DNA of 64,000 bases, taken from Triglochin maritima. Its lineage: Eukaryota > Streptophyta > Magnoliopsida > Alismatales > Juncaginaceae. The stretch lies in contig OY821789.1 of the NCBI GenBank assembly GCA_963682175.1, forward strand, positions 3,472,001 to 3,536,000, read 5' to 3'. Within the stretch, counting starts at the first letter, position 1. Each line of letters starts with the position of its first letter. Both the position numbers and the translations under genes were made by a program. The notes under the pieces are model-generated. The model ran no database searches, was not told the origin of the DNA, and saw only the letters and a program-made list of their open reading frames with translations. Below are positions 1-11,510 of the stretch, piece by piece.

Positions 1-486
1 AAATATTACAAAAGTAAGAAAAGAGAAAGGAGAAAAATAAGAGCTAAATATAAGCATAAAGAATGACATTACACATAGCTATACAGAAAAATTGAAGAAG
101 GGAAACTACTGCAGTACTGCTACAACTTTTTTGATGTGGGAAAAAAATACAGGTTAAGAGGGAAAAGGGCATCATATTTTCAAAGATGAGATTTTAAATT
201 TCAAAGTTGCCATCAATACAAGAGAAAAGTAAACATCAACACACGACAGACGATGATTGCCAGAAAGCTGAACCAGAAAAAAGTATTCATTCCTAATAAT
301 ATAAAACATAAAAACAGTAGAAAGGAAGAAAAGAAATCTCAACGAGAGAACAGCAAACCACTTTCACCAGAAACAAAACCAATCGCTTCAAGACCAAACA
401 CAAACACAGTTGCACAACACATTATTTTCACAAAACCAAATACAAACATAAGAACGTAAAAAATGATTTTTTTTCGTCATTATTAC
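1..486 (-). other. Intron of the IQD gene (left edge)
   Basis: AT-rich sequence downstream (on the minus strand) of the GT donor at 486/485. I see no IQ67 continuation (RALKG/LVRLQALVRG-type residues) in any minus frame here, so this is most simply intron, with the next exon beyond position 1. Confidence 0.6.
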
Positions 487-897
487 CAGAAAACCCCTGA
501 ATGCGGTCTGAATCCGGATGGCAGCCCACTCCTGCTTCACAACCCTGAAGTCCCTCGGCGGTGCGCGAACCACGGCTGCCACGGCCGCCGTGAAGGGGTC
601 GCCGTTCACTGACGAGACCTCGGAAGCGTCCGACGCCAGCACGCCCCGCCCCTTCGACCCCAACGAGTTGCGCCAGAGCTTCCACTTTCTGCTCCTCCCA
701 CCGGTGGCCACCTTCTCCTGACCACAGACACAAAAAACTGAGCTCGACCCATCTCGTAAAACAGGCAAAAAATCACGTATGTGACATCAAAATCGAAACT
801 TTCGGTGGAGAAACGAGGTGGGTCAACTCACTTGGGCTTCTTTGTCGGGTTTTTTGAGGGTGAGTAGGGATTTTATCCACTTGCCGGAGGCACCCAT
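487..897 (-). CDS. IQD (IQ67-domain) calmodulin-binding protein, 5' part only
   Basis: Two coding exons are visible: 832..897 (ATG at 897, 22 codons) and 487..717 (77 codons). A 114-bp GT-AG intron joins them in phase 0, and exon 2 ends at a GT donor. The start MGASGKWIKSLL, the basic stretch RKWKLWRNS, the block FTAAVAAVVRAPP and the IQ motif opening EWAAIRIQTAFRGFL are signatures of plant IQD proteins. The N-terminus resembles the IQD6/7/8 clade. IQD proteins bind calmodulin through the IQ67 domain and act as scaffolds at microtubules, plasma membrane or nucleus. Only the first IQ residues are present; the rest of the IQ67 domain and the C-terminal domain lie off the window. In-frame upstream codons (to 1068) are low-complexity, so I take 897 as the start. 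The family call is firm; the subfamily is inferred. Confidence 0.9.
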
Positions 898-1349
898 GTC
901 GCCGGACGGCCGGAAAAGTTGAGTGTGATGATGGGAAGTGGAAGTTAGAGTGTTTGTTGGAGAGAGAGGGAGAGGTGGAGAACGTGTAGAGGGAAGCGGT
1001 TTGATTTTTGAAATGGAAAAGAAGGGGAAGAAGCAACGGGCGTGAAGAGTGAGCAGCAGCAGCAACAAGAACAGGGTGGCCCCGACCAGTCACAGACACC
1101 CAACACAACAGGTGGTTTGCTTTGTGTCCCTTTTATCTTTGTGTTTGTAAAATTATATAATCGACGTTGTATAAAATAAACAATAATTAATAATAGATGT
1201 GCAGGGGTGGACTGTGGAGCATATGAGGGGGGGGGGGGGGGGGGGGGGTCAAAACTTATTTTAAAAGATGTATATTATAGAAGATGTACAATAAAAATTC
1301 ATTGTATTTGTAAATTTAAAAATCACATTTTGAAGAAACTTATAAAATT
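898..1349 (-). promoter_or_regulatory. 5' UTR and promoter region of the IQD gene
   Basis: Between the IQD start codon and the MULE insertion. The first 150 bp are pyrimidine-rich on the minus strand, as plant 5' UTRs often are. A run of 22 G residues lies at 1227..1248. No clear TATA box was fixed. The transposon at 1350 starts about 450 bp from the start codon. Confidence 0.4.
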
Positions 1350-1562
1350 GGATCATTATACACGCATGCGGGCGTTCATGATGCGCGCTGACATTGTCAG
1401 TACAGTCAACAGTTCAGTCAGCAAAATTCAAATGCTCTTACTTTTTGAACTTAACTAAGTAGCATATTTATTTTGTGTCACATGCAATTTTTACTTTCCC
1501 GATACAACATTTCTATTCCCAATGCAACATTTCGTTTCTCATGTTACATTTTCCCAATGCAA

Positions 1563-2445
1563 CTTATTCTAAACAGACACACAATTTAATCTGGACAGAC
1601 ACAAAACTTATTGTGGACAAATTTTGAACTTATTCTAGACAAACTTAGCACTTATTATGGACACACACAGAACTTATTCTGAATAGACTTTGAACTTATT
1701 ATAGATAAACACAGAACTTATTATGGACAAACTTTGAACTTATTATGGACAAACACAAAATTTATTATGGACAGACTTTAATTTAAACTTATTATAGACA
1801 GACACACAATTTATTCTGGACAAATTTTGAACTTATTATGGACAGACACACAACATATTCTGGACAAACTTTGAACTTATTATGGACAACACACAGAACT
1901 TATTATGGACAAACTTTGAACTTATTATGGACAAACACACAACCTATTCTGGACAGACACGCAACCTATTCTGGACAAACTTTGAACTTATTATGGACAA
2001 ACTTTGAACTTATTATGAACAGACACACAATCTATTATGGACAGACACACAATATATTCTGGACAAACTTTGAACTTATTCCGGATAGACTTTGAACTTA
2101 TTCTGGACAGACTTTAACTTATTATGGACACACACAAAACTTATTATTGACAGACTTTTAACTTATTTTGGACAAACACAAAACTTATTATGGACAGACA
2201 CAAAACTTATTATGGACAGACTTTGAACTTATTATGGATAGACACAAAACTTATTATAGACAAACTTTGAACTTATTATGGACAGACACACAACCTATTC
2301 TGGATAGACTTTGAACTTATTTTGGACAGACACATAACATATTCTGGATAGACTTTGAACTTATTATGAACAACAAACAGAACTTATTCTAGACAGACAC
2401 AACTTATTCGGGACAATCACAGAACTTATTCCGGACAGAATAATG
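1563..2445 (+). repeat. Tandem array of ~22-bp units (A1)
   Basis: Dozens of imperfect units such as ACTTATTATGGACAGACAC alternating with ACTTATTCTGGACAAACTTT. The core TTATTCYGGACA is the reverse complement of the TGTCCGGAATAA core at 3005-3475. Short ORFs here are by-products of the period. Confidence 0.9.
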
Positions 2446-2592
2446 TGTTCGTCTATTCATTTTATGTTGTGGGGTTTTCCGTTGGGGAATCAAAAGTTAC
2501 ATTGGGAAATAAATGTTACATAGGGAAATGAAATGTTACATTGAGTAACGTAATGTTGCATTAGGGAAGTAGAAGTTGCATTAATCATTTTC

Positions 2593-2594
<2 letters not shown>

Positions 2595-2623
<29 letters not shown>
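2595..2623. repeat. (TA)n microsatellite
   Basis: Uninterrupted TA dinucleotides, about 14 copies, inside element A1 near its junction with A2. Confidence 0.95.
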
Positions 2624-2625
<2 letters not shown>

Positions 2626-2657
2626 GAGTAGAAGTTGCAAACGACCATTAATCATTT

Positions 2658-3970
2658 GAACCGTGATAGACGGACGCGCGCGTCACGGACGCGCCTTACG
2701 TGGATCTGTACAGCTCAGATATTTTTCTTTGAGTCAGCGTCCAGTCAGCGAAATTTCTCTTCGCGCGTTTTGGTATTTTTAAAAAACGCCGGTTCTTTAA
2801 GTTGAACGATTCATTTCCCAATACACAGATAAGACAGTGTGTAGACCCGAGGACATCGTGCAGTCTCATTATTCGTGCAGAGCCCACACTTATCATAATA
2901 AAATATTTGTTTTTAAGTTTTACGTTGGATCAACTTAATTTGTCTAGCTTACTTTATGTGTGTGTGCAGTTACATTATGTGTTTGTCATGTTTACGTTAT
3001 GTGTATGTCCGGAATAAGTGTATATTGATGTACGGAATAAGTGTATTTATTGTCCGGAATAAGTGTATTTGTTGTCCGGTTTAAGAATAAAGTGTCCAGA
3101 AACGGAACATAAAGTTTGTCCGGAATAAGTTGATTTGTTGTCCGGAATAAGTGTATTTGCTGTCCGGAATAAGTGTATTTGCAGTCCGGAATAAGTGTAG
3201 TTGTCCAGAATAAGAAGAAAGTGTGTCCAGAAACGGAACAGAAAGTTTGTCCGGAATAAGTGTATTTGCTGTCCGGAATAAGTGTATTTGTTGTCCGGAA
3301 TAAGTGTATTTGTTGTCCGGTTTAAGAATAAAGTGTGCCCAGAAACGGAACATAAAGTTTGTCCGGAATAAGTGTATTTGCTGTCCGGAATAAGTGTATT
3401 TGCTATCCGGAATCAGAATAAGTGTATTTGCAGTCCGGAATAAGTGTATTTGCAGTCCGGAATAATATATGGCTTCATTATTGTCGGAATAAACGAATCA
3501 ATATATGGAATGCAATAATATGATGTCTCACGTCCCCCGCAGGGGCTGCCGCCCCCTGCCACCCCCGCACAAACTCAACAAACCTCCTACTGTATATTTT
3601 ACCCCACAAGAATTACGTTTAGGAAAAAAATAGCATCTCAGATTTCCTGTTTATGTAGAACATCGGGAAGTCTTCGCACCGTCCCATTCACGCTGCTTAT
3701 GTTGTGAAGAATCCTAGGAGTCAGCATCAGACGCTTCTTCGACATAATATCTTGTTAGAAATGATGATTTATTCTGGAGAGAAAGAATGAAGAAGAAAGA
3801 AAGAGTGTCATCATATTTGTATTTGGGTGGAGAGAGAGAATGTGCTGAGTTGAAACGCATTTAATGTGATTTGAGTGGACATCAGGAAGAAAAAACAAAA
3901 AAACATTCATGCTGACATGGATATCCACGTAGAGCGCGTCCGTGACGCCTGCGTTCAACAAACATTTTCC
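2658..3970. mobile_element. MULE-family non-autonomous element A2, nested in A1
   Basis: The 1,313-bp element is bounded by a perfect 9-bp direct repeat TAATCATTT (2649..2657 and 3971..3979), the size expected for Mutator-like elements. The ends form an inverted repeat of about 46 bp. The inner part CGTCACGGACGCGC is shared by both ends, followed by YTACGTGG. The outer 3' end reads GGAAAATGTTT on the minus strand, as in the 12617 and 29477 elements. The interior holds a tandem array (3005-3475) and no recognisable gene, so mobility must have been supplied in trans. Confidence 0.85.
3005..3475 (+). repeat. Tandem array of ~22-bp units (A2)
   Basis: About 20 copies of TGTCCGGAATAAGTGTATTT, several separated by a longer unit containing CCAGAAACGGAACA. 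The array reads the core in the opposite sense to the A1 array. Confidence 0.9.
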
Positions 3971-4018
3971 TAATCATTTTCCATATATATATATGTCCAC
4001 GTGCGTCCGTCTTATAAT

Positions 4019-4990
4019 TAAATTAACCCTGCTAATTATTTAAAAAAAACAGAGATCCAAACTAGAGAAAGACTCCCATCAAACTCAGATTACGAACCCT
4101 TGCTTTATATCAAGTCGGGTTGGTACTTGTACTTTCTGTTTTATGATTAACACCTTGGTTGTTATATTTGGTATGATTTTCATCCTTTTGTTGTTGGGAG
4201 ATGTGAGTACTTTATGACCGTGCTAAGCTGTTAGTCCTTCTGTCACACCACCACACCCACACCCACACCAGTCTTCCCTCCAGTTGAGGTCTTGTTTTTT
4301 TCAAAAAAAAAGTGGACCTTTTGGCGCCTTCCAAGGGAACAGACGGCTATGCCCGATTCCAAATGGTTTTCAATAAAGTCAGGTGCAGGACTAAAATATC
4401 TCAGGTTCCCACACACTGACACACATATGGAAATGGACTCAGACCCCTCTTTAATGTATGCATACGTTCATGCTCTTTCCAAAGATAATGGATTAATGGT
4501 AGTGTCTTCTTGCAAGTAAATATGCAACTATGATGAAGCCATCTAGTTTCTACTTTTGTTTGCATTTCAATCAGCCTGCATTTCTACGTGGTCTTTGAAG
4601 TCATCAGTTTCTTCTCTCCTCTGGAAAATACATGAATTGGACTTGCTACCATTATTATTTTTTATAAGATCTTAATGATTATTATACAAATAGTGCATTG
4701 GTGCAATGCAATCATTATTGTCCACACAGAGATCATAAGCCAACAAATAACATTATCAAAATTTGCTTTCATTTGATGGAACAAAAGGTTCCATATCACA
4801 CAACATTATCAAAAACAACACTCCACTGTTTCAAGGAATACCAACTAATTCATGGTACCCTTGGGGGAAAAACAATAAAAAGAATGCAACTCTACATGTC
4901 AACTACAATGGTCAAAAAAATCACAAAGAATAGTTATTCTATGGAAACAATCAACGAATCCCTGAAGTTGTAACCAAATTTGCAGCTGAA
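4019..4990. other. Intergenic / IQM 3' flank, nothing recognised
   Basis: AT-rich sequence between the MULE cluster and the IQM stop codon at 4991. The part next to 4990 is probably the IQM 3' UTR. Short ORFs (4292-4519, 4698-4973) show no motif I recognise. Confidence 0.5.
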
Positions 4991-7320
4991 TCATTTCTGT
5001 AAGAAAGATGGGAGTGTAAGTGACACCCTTGGGCTGGGGATGCCCATGACCGCTAGCCTCGGTGATAGCCTGACCTTTGGACTGGGGCGTGGAGATGGGA
5101 TCGGGACCTTATTGGTGATCGGTGAAACAGCAACTCTGGGAGATAGATTGACTTGCTCGAGAGCCTTGACTTGGAGGTCTGCAGGGTAATCTCTAACACA
5201 CCCGATACGAGGTCCAGTGCCCGTAGTCCACTTGCAAGATGGGTGCTTACTGAATTCAAATGCCTCCGGTTTTGTATTCTCGACTACTGGTTCCTCGTTC
5301 TGTTTTCTGAACGATGGGAATTCATCATCGTCAACGGAATATCTCTGTGAAAAAATAAAAATGTGTGTAAGAACATTTGAATTTTTATCGTGAAAAATAA
5401 ATACTACTAAGGGTACCAAGAGGATTTAACACGTAAATTGTGTACCTTAACACTAGTCAGATCGACATTGTTTTCGACCAAAAAACTGATGAATTCCTTG
5501 AAATTTTCTTCGGTGGGAAGGTAATGACCGCTGTATGGCCAGATTGCCTGAAACAATTTCACAAATTAGTAACTTCAAACGCATGTTCAAAAAATATTAG
5601 CAGTGGAGACTAATGTGAAAATTTAAATGATAACAGATGATCAAATACCTGAAGGACACCGTCTTTTGCCACTAATCTTCCAGCAGCCGATGTAGCACCA
5701 CCAGCAAGAAAGCTTGAGTGCTGAAACTTTCCCTTTTTCTTCTGCCCAACATATAGATTTCTAGAAGTGCTTAGAACAAAAATCCATTTGGATCCTTCAA
5801 TGGTGTTCACAAGCGATGCACTTTGTTTGTAGACAAGTTTCCCATTCTCGACGATCACTTCATACTCCTCTCTTTCATTCTGTAAGAGTTTTGAACAATC
5901 ATAAGCCAAAGCCAACATTGAACTCGATCAAAGTGGGAAGTAATGGTTAAGCAGCTTACTGGTCCAAGATATTTGATGCATTGCTGTTGGAGTTTGCTTT
6001 TTGGGCATTTTGCAATATTTATTTCTTTGCCGTCTCCTATATCCAACCTTTGATTTTCAGATGAACAGAGTTAGTATTTACTATTGTGTTTGAAACCATA
6101 TGACAATTTTAATCAAATAGTGCAATTGAACTCACCAGTAGAAGAAGGGTTGTGTGCTCTCACTATCGAACCAAACATCGTAATAAATATGCAAATTGTG
6201 TCCGTATCGGTGACGTGGGTCGATCTGAAGCAAAGGAAAACATAAGAATCAGCAAATATTCATAAAAGAGTAGTCGGTAAGTCATTGAGGAAAAGCACAG
6301 ATGCTGATTGGTCTTTAAGCAAAACTATATTGGAAGCTAATAGATATTGCTACTCACATCATAGGAACGACCATGATTTCTTTCTAGTACTAGAATCTCA
6401 TTGCAAAACTGTGCCCCAATGTTGTCTAATTTTGTATTCTTATTGTCAATAAATAATAAGCAAGGAAAAATGCTTTCTAATTTTATATTGAGGACTTAGA
6501 AAACATAATTTGAGGATTGAAAACATGCACATACCGCCTCGAGCCAGTGCTGCAAAGCCAGCTTTCGAGCTTTTTCATCTTTGGACAGGCCTTTTCCAAC
6601 CTAAAGAAGTAGCGACGGACCGTTAAGTTACTTAGCTCCATAAAAATTATCTCAAGTTAATTGACTTTGGATATCAATTTAATCACCTTGGCAACTCTTT
6701 TTCGGGCCCTCACCCATCGAGAAACCGCAGTTTCATGTTTTTTAGTGTCGAAGAACGACACAGAATTATGTTCAAGTGATGCAAAATCCAAAGCTTTCCA
6801 CCTACACATGAAAATAAAGAGATCAATCAATTAGGATGTCCAATAGTGAAATAACTAGAATGATCACTGAATTTTGAGAGCATATAAGAGGTTAGGAAAC
6901 TAACCATAATTCTTCAACAACAACGGCACAATCAGCAAGGTTTCTTCGAGTCCTATAACTCTTATACACCTTTTGCAGCTTAACAGCAGCCGCATCAAGC
7001 TCGCACTTGGGCTTTGGAGAGATTGATTCGAGGAGGATCTTCGGGGATCTTGAAACGGGGGAAGCACCATTCTTGTTAGCGGCATTTGGGCTTTGAATTT
7101 TGAAAGAAACCGTGGTTTCGAGCTTCTTATTGTCAATCTCCCAGTTTTTGAAGCTTAGAGATCTTTCCAGGACAATCTGCCCAGAACCCTTTGGGGTCAA
7201 GATTATGTCTGATTCTTCTCTCTTGAAACTAACTGTTCTTAAAACCATCTGCACATCTTCTTCTTTGAAACTAATGGTTCTTATCTGTGGGCAGTCGAAA
7301 TTCTTTGGCAATTGAAGCAT
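4991..7320 (-). CDS. IQM-family calmodulin-binding protein, eight coding exons
   Basis: Exons on the minus strand: 6905..7320, 6687..6801, 6535..6600, 6136..6224, 5960..6047, 5649..5879, 5446..5547, 4991..5344. All junctions are GT-AG and the frame stays open for 486 residues. Diagnostic blocks in order: IQ motif [138 protein letters not shown] and, near the end, [18 protein letters not shown]. These match Arabidopsis IQM proteins, Ca2+-independent calmodulin binders tied to stress and stomatal responses. The N-terminus carries several SFK repeats; the C-terminus ends in SP-rich repeats (about 50 residues), possible proline-directed phosphosites. The ATG at 7320 follows a splice acceptor (TCTGCAG), implying a 5'-UTR intron. 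Confidence 0.93.
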
Positions 7321-7900
7321 GTTAGGAGAATTCTGCAGAGCAGAGACATAACTAGTTAGACATGATAAAATTGCAATACCGCTTGAAATCTTAAATAATT
7401 GAAATTGCAAAAAGAAAAACTTCATTTTCTGAACAAAAAGTTCTAAAAATATCTACAAAAGTACCAATTGAAATGACTCAAAAAGTGTACTTGAAAAATA
7501 TACCAAGACAAAAAGAATTTCCTGTTTCTAAAAAGCTTTATGTTTCTAAAAAAAAAAAAACACTCAAAACCAACAAATTTCCAACAAAAGGCTCCCTTGA
7601 ACCCAAAAATGAAGAAGTGGGCTTTCCTTTGTTCCATACCTACAAGAGGCAACCAAAACAAAACTCCAAGTTTGATATGAATCTCCTACTCCTCAGAGCT
7701 ATATATATCCCACAAAAAAGCAAGCAAAAGCGTGGTCTTTGTCAAAATTGTCCAAAGCAGTCTTCAAGCAGGAAACCAATGCGGATTTCTCCGTAGACCC
7801 AAGAACACTAAGCTTGTGTTGTGCCGTGAAGACTTGAAAGGAAACAGAAGGAAGAGGAAAAATATATACTGAGGAGGAGATGGATCAGAAGAGAGGTATT
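7321..7900 (-). promoter_or_regulatory. 5'-UTR intron and putative promoter of the IQM gene
   Basis: A pyrimidine-AG acceptor lies 15 bp upstream of the ATG. A candidate donor (CTTGTAG|GTATGG, minus strand) sits near 7638, so a UTR intron of about 300 bp is likely. A TATATATTTTT box on the minus strand near 7860 would place transcription start near 7830. Positions are by eye only. Confidence 0.35.
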
Positions 7901-9331
7901 TGCTTGGAAGCTGGTGTGATTGAGACACGTAATATTAGTCATACTACAACAGGGTATGGGACCATGAAACAAGTCAAGAATATGTTAAGTCTTATTGTTA
8001 GTTTTTTCTTCGTAATAATATTACTAATTTATTGTTATTATTATTGTTACATTACAGGCTAAATAAGATTTTACCTTCTCACTTTTTTTCTTCTTTCGTT
8101 AGAAAAGTCTGGTTTTCCCCTGTTGATTATTAGATTAGAAAAAAGAGTATAAGAAGTTAACGAGAGAGAGAAAATTCATCTAAAAACTCTTCAGTTTAAA
8201 CTTGCATTTCTGCCCATTTCAGAACTAATGGCATAATAAGCCCCAACTCCTACAAGAATATGGTGTATTATATTAAGGGTTGATTAAAGTGGTTGCCTTT
8301 GGTTCTTGACCTTCTTCCAACTTAGATAAGGAATAAATGTATGTTATTACAAAAATATGTTGTATTATTTTAGAGGTAAACTAATTTCGTTGCGTTTGTT
8401 TGACCTTCTTTCAACATAGATTTGAAAGGAAACTTAAATTATACACTTAATCTTTATTATGGAAAGTTGACGAATTTCTCCTTAATATCAATAACCTTAT
8501 GAAAGGTTTGGGAAGTGTATTTGTGTAATTTGATAACATCGGTGTTGGTTCTAGGTTAGTAATTAACAAATCAGGGAGGTCTCAAATTCTAGTGGTTCAA
8601 ATGGCATTGTTCATTTAAAACTAATCTTGGGATAGCCTTTTGATTTAACCCTATATTTAAGGATATTGACGACGGTCTCTCTGTATAAGTTCCTTATGTG
8701 AGCAATATTTATGTGCTTGGTACATAAATTAAAATACGTGTACGAAATGGTATGGGGTGTAAAAAATGAATAAATATTCAATTGTGTGTGGACTTTTGGA
8801 GGAGAAGCCAATGGTCAAAAGTGTTTGGCTTCTTGCATTTGACTGTCAACCTTTGGAAATATGCCATAAGTTCACATCATTTGTTTGAAGTTTCAAGTTT
8901 GTGTCCAATATTCATTGCCACATGTATAATTTTTAATTGCGCATATACCTATTCCATGATTTATATATGCTAAATGCTACAGTTACACCGACATCACTGT
9001 TTATCTTTTTTTAATTGATGATAGGATGTCCTTAATCTTAATATCAAACACATCCATTATGAAACCAACTAACATTAAAGAAACATCAAATCATTGACTG
9101 CCAACATTAAAGAAACATCAAATCAACTGACCGATACCATCCCCTCCCCCTCCGTATTAGATGGAAATGAAGCGGATTTAACCCGCCACCTTGTCTCGTG
9201 CCGTCCAATGCAGATTGTGGTAAATATTTATTTATCTGTCAAACCGCTTAACTCCCAACCTGCACAACTCATTAACATGATATTCATAACATCAACTCAA
9301 TTTCATTAACCCACAACCTGCAAAACCCATT
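7901..9331. other. Intergenic, nothing recognised
   Basis: AT-rich DNA. A short direct repeat (CATTAAAGAAACATCAAATC) occurs twice around 9074-9124. No gene or element boundaries identified. Confidence 0.5.
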
Positions 9332-10113
9332 TGTTGGGAGGGGATCTAACGTTACACTTATACGACACAGATTACACGCATCACGAAAACAAATATTGAA
9401 TGCAGAATAATAACTTCTGACATTCTCATCAATCTCAATGCAACAAGTAAACACAAATAAGATGAAATAGTAAACAATCACACAACACACCTGAAGCAAA
9501 CCACGACACACGCGATTTTACAAGGTTCGACAAGATGCCTACGTCCTTGGGGGGTCTCCTACGGATTTCCTTTCCTTGAAGCTCTTCTCCAACGAGAGAA
9601 GTTTCCGAGATTACAATCGATTGGAAGCATTATGTCTCTCAAAGCACTCTAGATCTCTCTTTAGCCTAATCTCTCTCAAGAAAATAAATATTGTATGTTG
9701 TGTTACAAGATTAGGGCAAAAAACCTATTTATAATGGGCTAAATTCGTACAGAGAATAATTCAGATCGTGCATAATGCCTCAAAACGGTCGACCGGAATT
9801 GCCTATCGGTCGACCGGTTTTCGGTTAGTTCGCGTAACTGCCAACATTCGGTCGACCGCTTACCCCGAGCCGGTCGACCGTTCCGCGCTTCTGAATAGTG
9901 TCTGAAGCTCCTGCACGTTTTCGGTCGACCCCGAGTCCAACACCGTTCAACCGATTTGCCTGCCGATTTTCATCTCGCAGCTACTGTCGTTTTTTGGTCG
10001 ACCGCGTGCCCAGCACCGGTCGACCGAATCTCGAGCTCTAAATCTACTGACTTTTTTCGGTCGACCGATTCTCCCTAAATTCTTGTATTAACAATTATAA
10101 ACCAATTCCAACA
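9332..10113 (-). mobile_element. Solo LTR 1, minus orientation, GGTCGACC-rich
   Basis: On the minus strand it starts TGTTGGAATTGG and ends CTCCCAACA, the TGTTGG...CCAACA ends typical of Ty1-copia LTRs. Flanking 5-mers CCATT (9327..9331) and CGATT (10114..10118) match at 4 of 5 positions, consistent with an aged target duplication. No internal region is adjacent, so it is a solo LTR. Between about 9785 and 10070 it carries at least eight copies of the palindrome GGTCGACC, mostly in pairs about 10-12 bp apart. Confidence 0.7.
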
Positions 10114-10400
10114 CGATTAACATTGCATTTTTGTCTCACCTTGCTTAGACCGGAGCAGCGGTGTGACAAAAAGTCGTCCAACCTCAACTCCAAACTTCAA
10201 AGAATAGACCAACCTCAACTCCTATATTTCAAAGAATACATAAAATTTCTTGATAATATATGAAATTTAACAAGAGATATAAATAGATAATGGCCGGTTC
10301 AATTACCCAAGCCCCACCACCCTCTGATTGATGGCGGCGATTTCAAAAAATGGAGGAAAACACAAACTTCACTGGCCTATCAATCATTTTGATAGGTTTC

Positions 10401-11510
10401 GTTTTTGCCCATTTAGAAAAGGAACTACTAAACGTCGCCCCAAAACTACTTAGATCGCCCCTTGAAATTACCAAATTGCCCTTAATAATATATTTAATAC
10501 TCATATCGTCCGGTGTCTTTAAACAAGGTTTTTGACTCAGTTTTACTAACATTCCTATTACCAACACCACGAAAATGTCTGACGAAACACCTAGATCAGG
10601 CGAAGTAACGGAGACGGATTTTTTTTTCCGACTCGGGCGTCTGGCTAAGACGCCTGCACCATCGTGAAGGCGTCTGGTTAAGACGCCTCCACCATGGTTG
10701 AGGCGTCTTAGCCAGACGCCTCAACGATGGTCCAGGCGTCTTAGCCAGACGCCTATACCATGGTATAAGCGTCTCGCTAAGACGCCTCCACCATGGTGGA
10801 GGCGTCTTAGCCAGACGCCGCCACGATGGTACAGACGTCTTAGCCAGACGTCCCGTTTTTTTTTAATTTTTTTGTCAAATCAAAATTATACGGTGTGTTA
10901 TCTCAAATTATTTGACGTTTCTTTGCAAGTTTTCGGTGGTAATCGGTCGGATTACAATGAGTTTTTTGCAAATGATGAAGATTCAAAAAAATTCCAGATC
11001 CAACATTTTTTAAGTTCCAAATCCCCCGGTGGTAAAACATCATGTCTTACAAATACCACCTCGACAAGTCGTTCGGGGGTCTCACTCATGGGGGAGGCGT
11101 CTTACACAGACGCCTGTCTCATGGGCGGAGCGTCTGGGTAAAACGCCTCCCCGATGGGTAAGGCGTCTGGGTAAAACGCCGCCCCCATGGGGAAGGCGTC
11201 TTAGCCAGACGCCCCCTCCTACGTGGGGGCGGCTCCGTCCGACGCCCGTAATTTTTTATTATTTTTTTATTAAAAAGATGTTAGATATTTTACCAGATTC
11301 GAGTACACTGGGACGTCCGTTGGTTCATTACTGACCTCCAAAACATTATTTTTTATGATTATAAGAGGAATATGAAGAGAGATGTGTGATAGGAGGGTAA
11401 AATGTCGCGTTATAGCAGTAGAAATGAGAGAATGACAAAATGGTAATTTCAAGGGGCAATTTAAGTAATTTTGGGGCGATGTTTAACAATTCAGTTTAGA
11501 AATGGAAAAC
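10401..11510. mobile_element. TIR element with hairpin arrays
   Basis: Long imperfect terminal inverted repeats of 70-80 bp: the left end has ACGTCGCCCCAAAACTACTT and CGCCCCTTGAAATTACCA, and the right end has the same blocks reversed near 11430-11490. The interior carries two clusters of GC-rich hairpin units. There is no transposase, so it is non-autonomous. TIR length suggests a foldback or MULE-like element, but I found no convincing target duplication and the outer limits may be off by some tens of bases. Confidence 0.6.
10640..11255. repeat. Two clusters of GGCGTCT...AGACGCC hairpin units
   Basis: Units of about 35 bp at 10640-10855 and 11095-11250. A typical unit holds GGCGTCTTAGCCAGACGCC, a perfect 7-bp stem with a 5-nt loop, followed by a second short palindrome around CACCATGGTG. 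The 10698-11141 ORF (repeated RRLSQTP) is a translation of this repeat, not a gene. Confidence 0.85.

Larger units (their letters stand above)
1350..4018. mobile_element. MULE-family non-autonomous element A1, interrupted by A2
   Basis: The left end (TTATACACGC, then GCGGGCGTTC and GTCAGTACAGTCAAC near 1395) aligns with the left end of the 12617 element. The right end, read on the minus strand from 4018 (TTATAAGACGGACGCACGTGG), is a divergent version of the same terminus. Between them lie AATGCAAC-type sub-repeats (1490-1565), a long tandem array (1563-2445) and inverted GTTGCATT-type sub-repeats (2490-2590). A second family member (2658-3970) is inserted inside with its own target duplication. 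No coding capacity is seen. I could not find a convincing 9-bp target duplication for this outer element, so its exact ends are uncertain. Confidence 0.6.

Noticed and set aside
1838..3353. ORFs with repeated LLWTNTQ or YSGQQIHLF motifs
   Set aside because: Products of a tandem repeat period near a multiple of 3, inside non-coding element arrays.
10698..11334. ORFs with repeated RRLSQTP motifs as a repeat protein
   Set aside because: They translate the hairpin repeat of the TIR element; no conserved start context and other frames are equally open.
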